Part shown: positions 7,330 through 9,112 of the stretch, piece by piece
Position numbering within the stretch: position 1 is the first letter of the stretch
Layout: every line of letters starts with the position of its first letter
Source of the DNA: an uncultured bacterium
GTDB taxonomy: Bacteria > Planctomycetota > UBA1135 > UBA2386
NCBI GenBank assembly: GCA_938003515.1
Contig: CALKYL010000090.1
Location: 1-9,112 of the forward strand
Direction of reading: 5' to 3'
Length of the DNA: 9,112 nt
Made by a program: the position numbers and the translations under genes
The notes under the pieces: generated by a model
The model's database searches: none
What the model was told of the DNA's origin: nothing
The model's input: the letters and a program-made list of their open reading frames with translations, nothing else

Positions 7330-9112
<1,783 letters not shown>

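Overview
This 9.1-kb, very GC-rich window is a conserved chromosomal segment from a bacterium, with every gene on the minus strand (transcribed from right to left). It holds the C-terminal part of rpoB, complete rpoC, rpsL and rpsG, then a membrane-anchored PDZ-domain protein and, at the left edge, a fragment of a TrkA-N (RCK) nucleotide-binding protein related to CPA2 cation:proton antiporters. The RpoC N-terminus (zinc ribbon, then a [17 protein letters not shown] stretch and an [10 protein letters not shown] stretch) matches what I remember of Planctomycetota RpoC. I therefore infer a high-GC member of Planctomycetota or a close relative. This rests on recall, not on a search.

Layout in transcription order: rpoB 3' part (9112-7330); a 101-bp spacer with a perfect 8-bp stem-loop; rpoC (7228-3029, 1399 aa); a 348-bp spacer with two short tandem-repeat arrays, a GC hairpin, a candidate promoter and a structured rpsL leader; rpsL (2680-2303); an 89-bp spacer with degenerate CCCGACT repeats (G-tracts on the plus strand); rpsG (2213-1740); a 293-bp spacer with 18-bp and 15-bp tandem repeats, the first of which begins inside the end of rpsG; the GspC-like PDZ gene (1446-172); and the antiporter-like fragment (158 to the edge).

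The core genes make the beta and beta' subunits of RNA polymerase and the small-subunit proteins S12 and S7. The classical str-operon partners fusA and tuf do not follow rpsG. The coding content is mostly ordinary. The unusual material is in the spacers, where the three after rpoC, rpsL and rpsG each carry their own 7-18-bp direct repeats, and in three coding details: arginine at the streptomycin-associated position 88 of S12, repeat expansion across the rpsG stop codon that gives a series of in-frame stops, and an antiporter-type RCK segment with no membrane domain before it. I see no convincing novel multi-gene system here.
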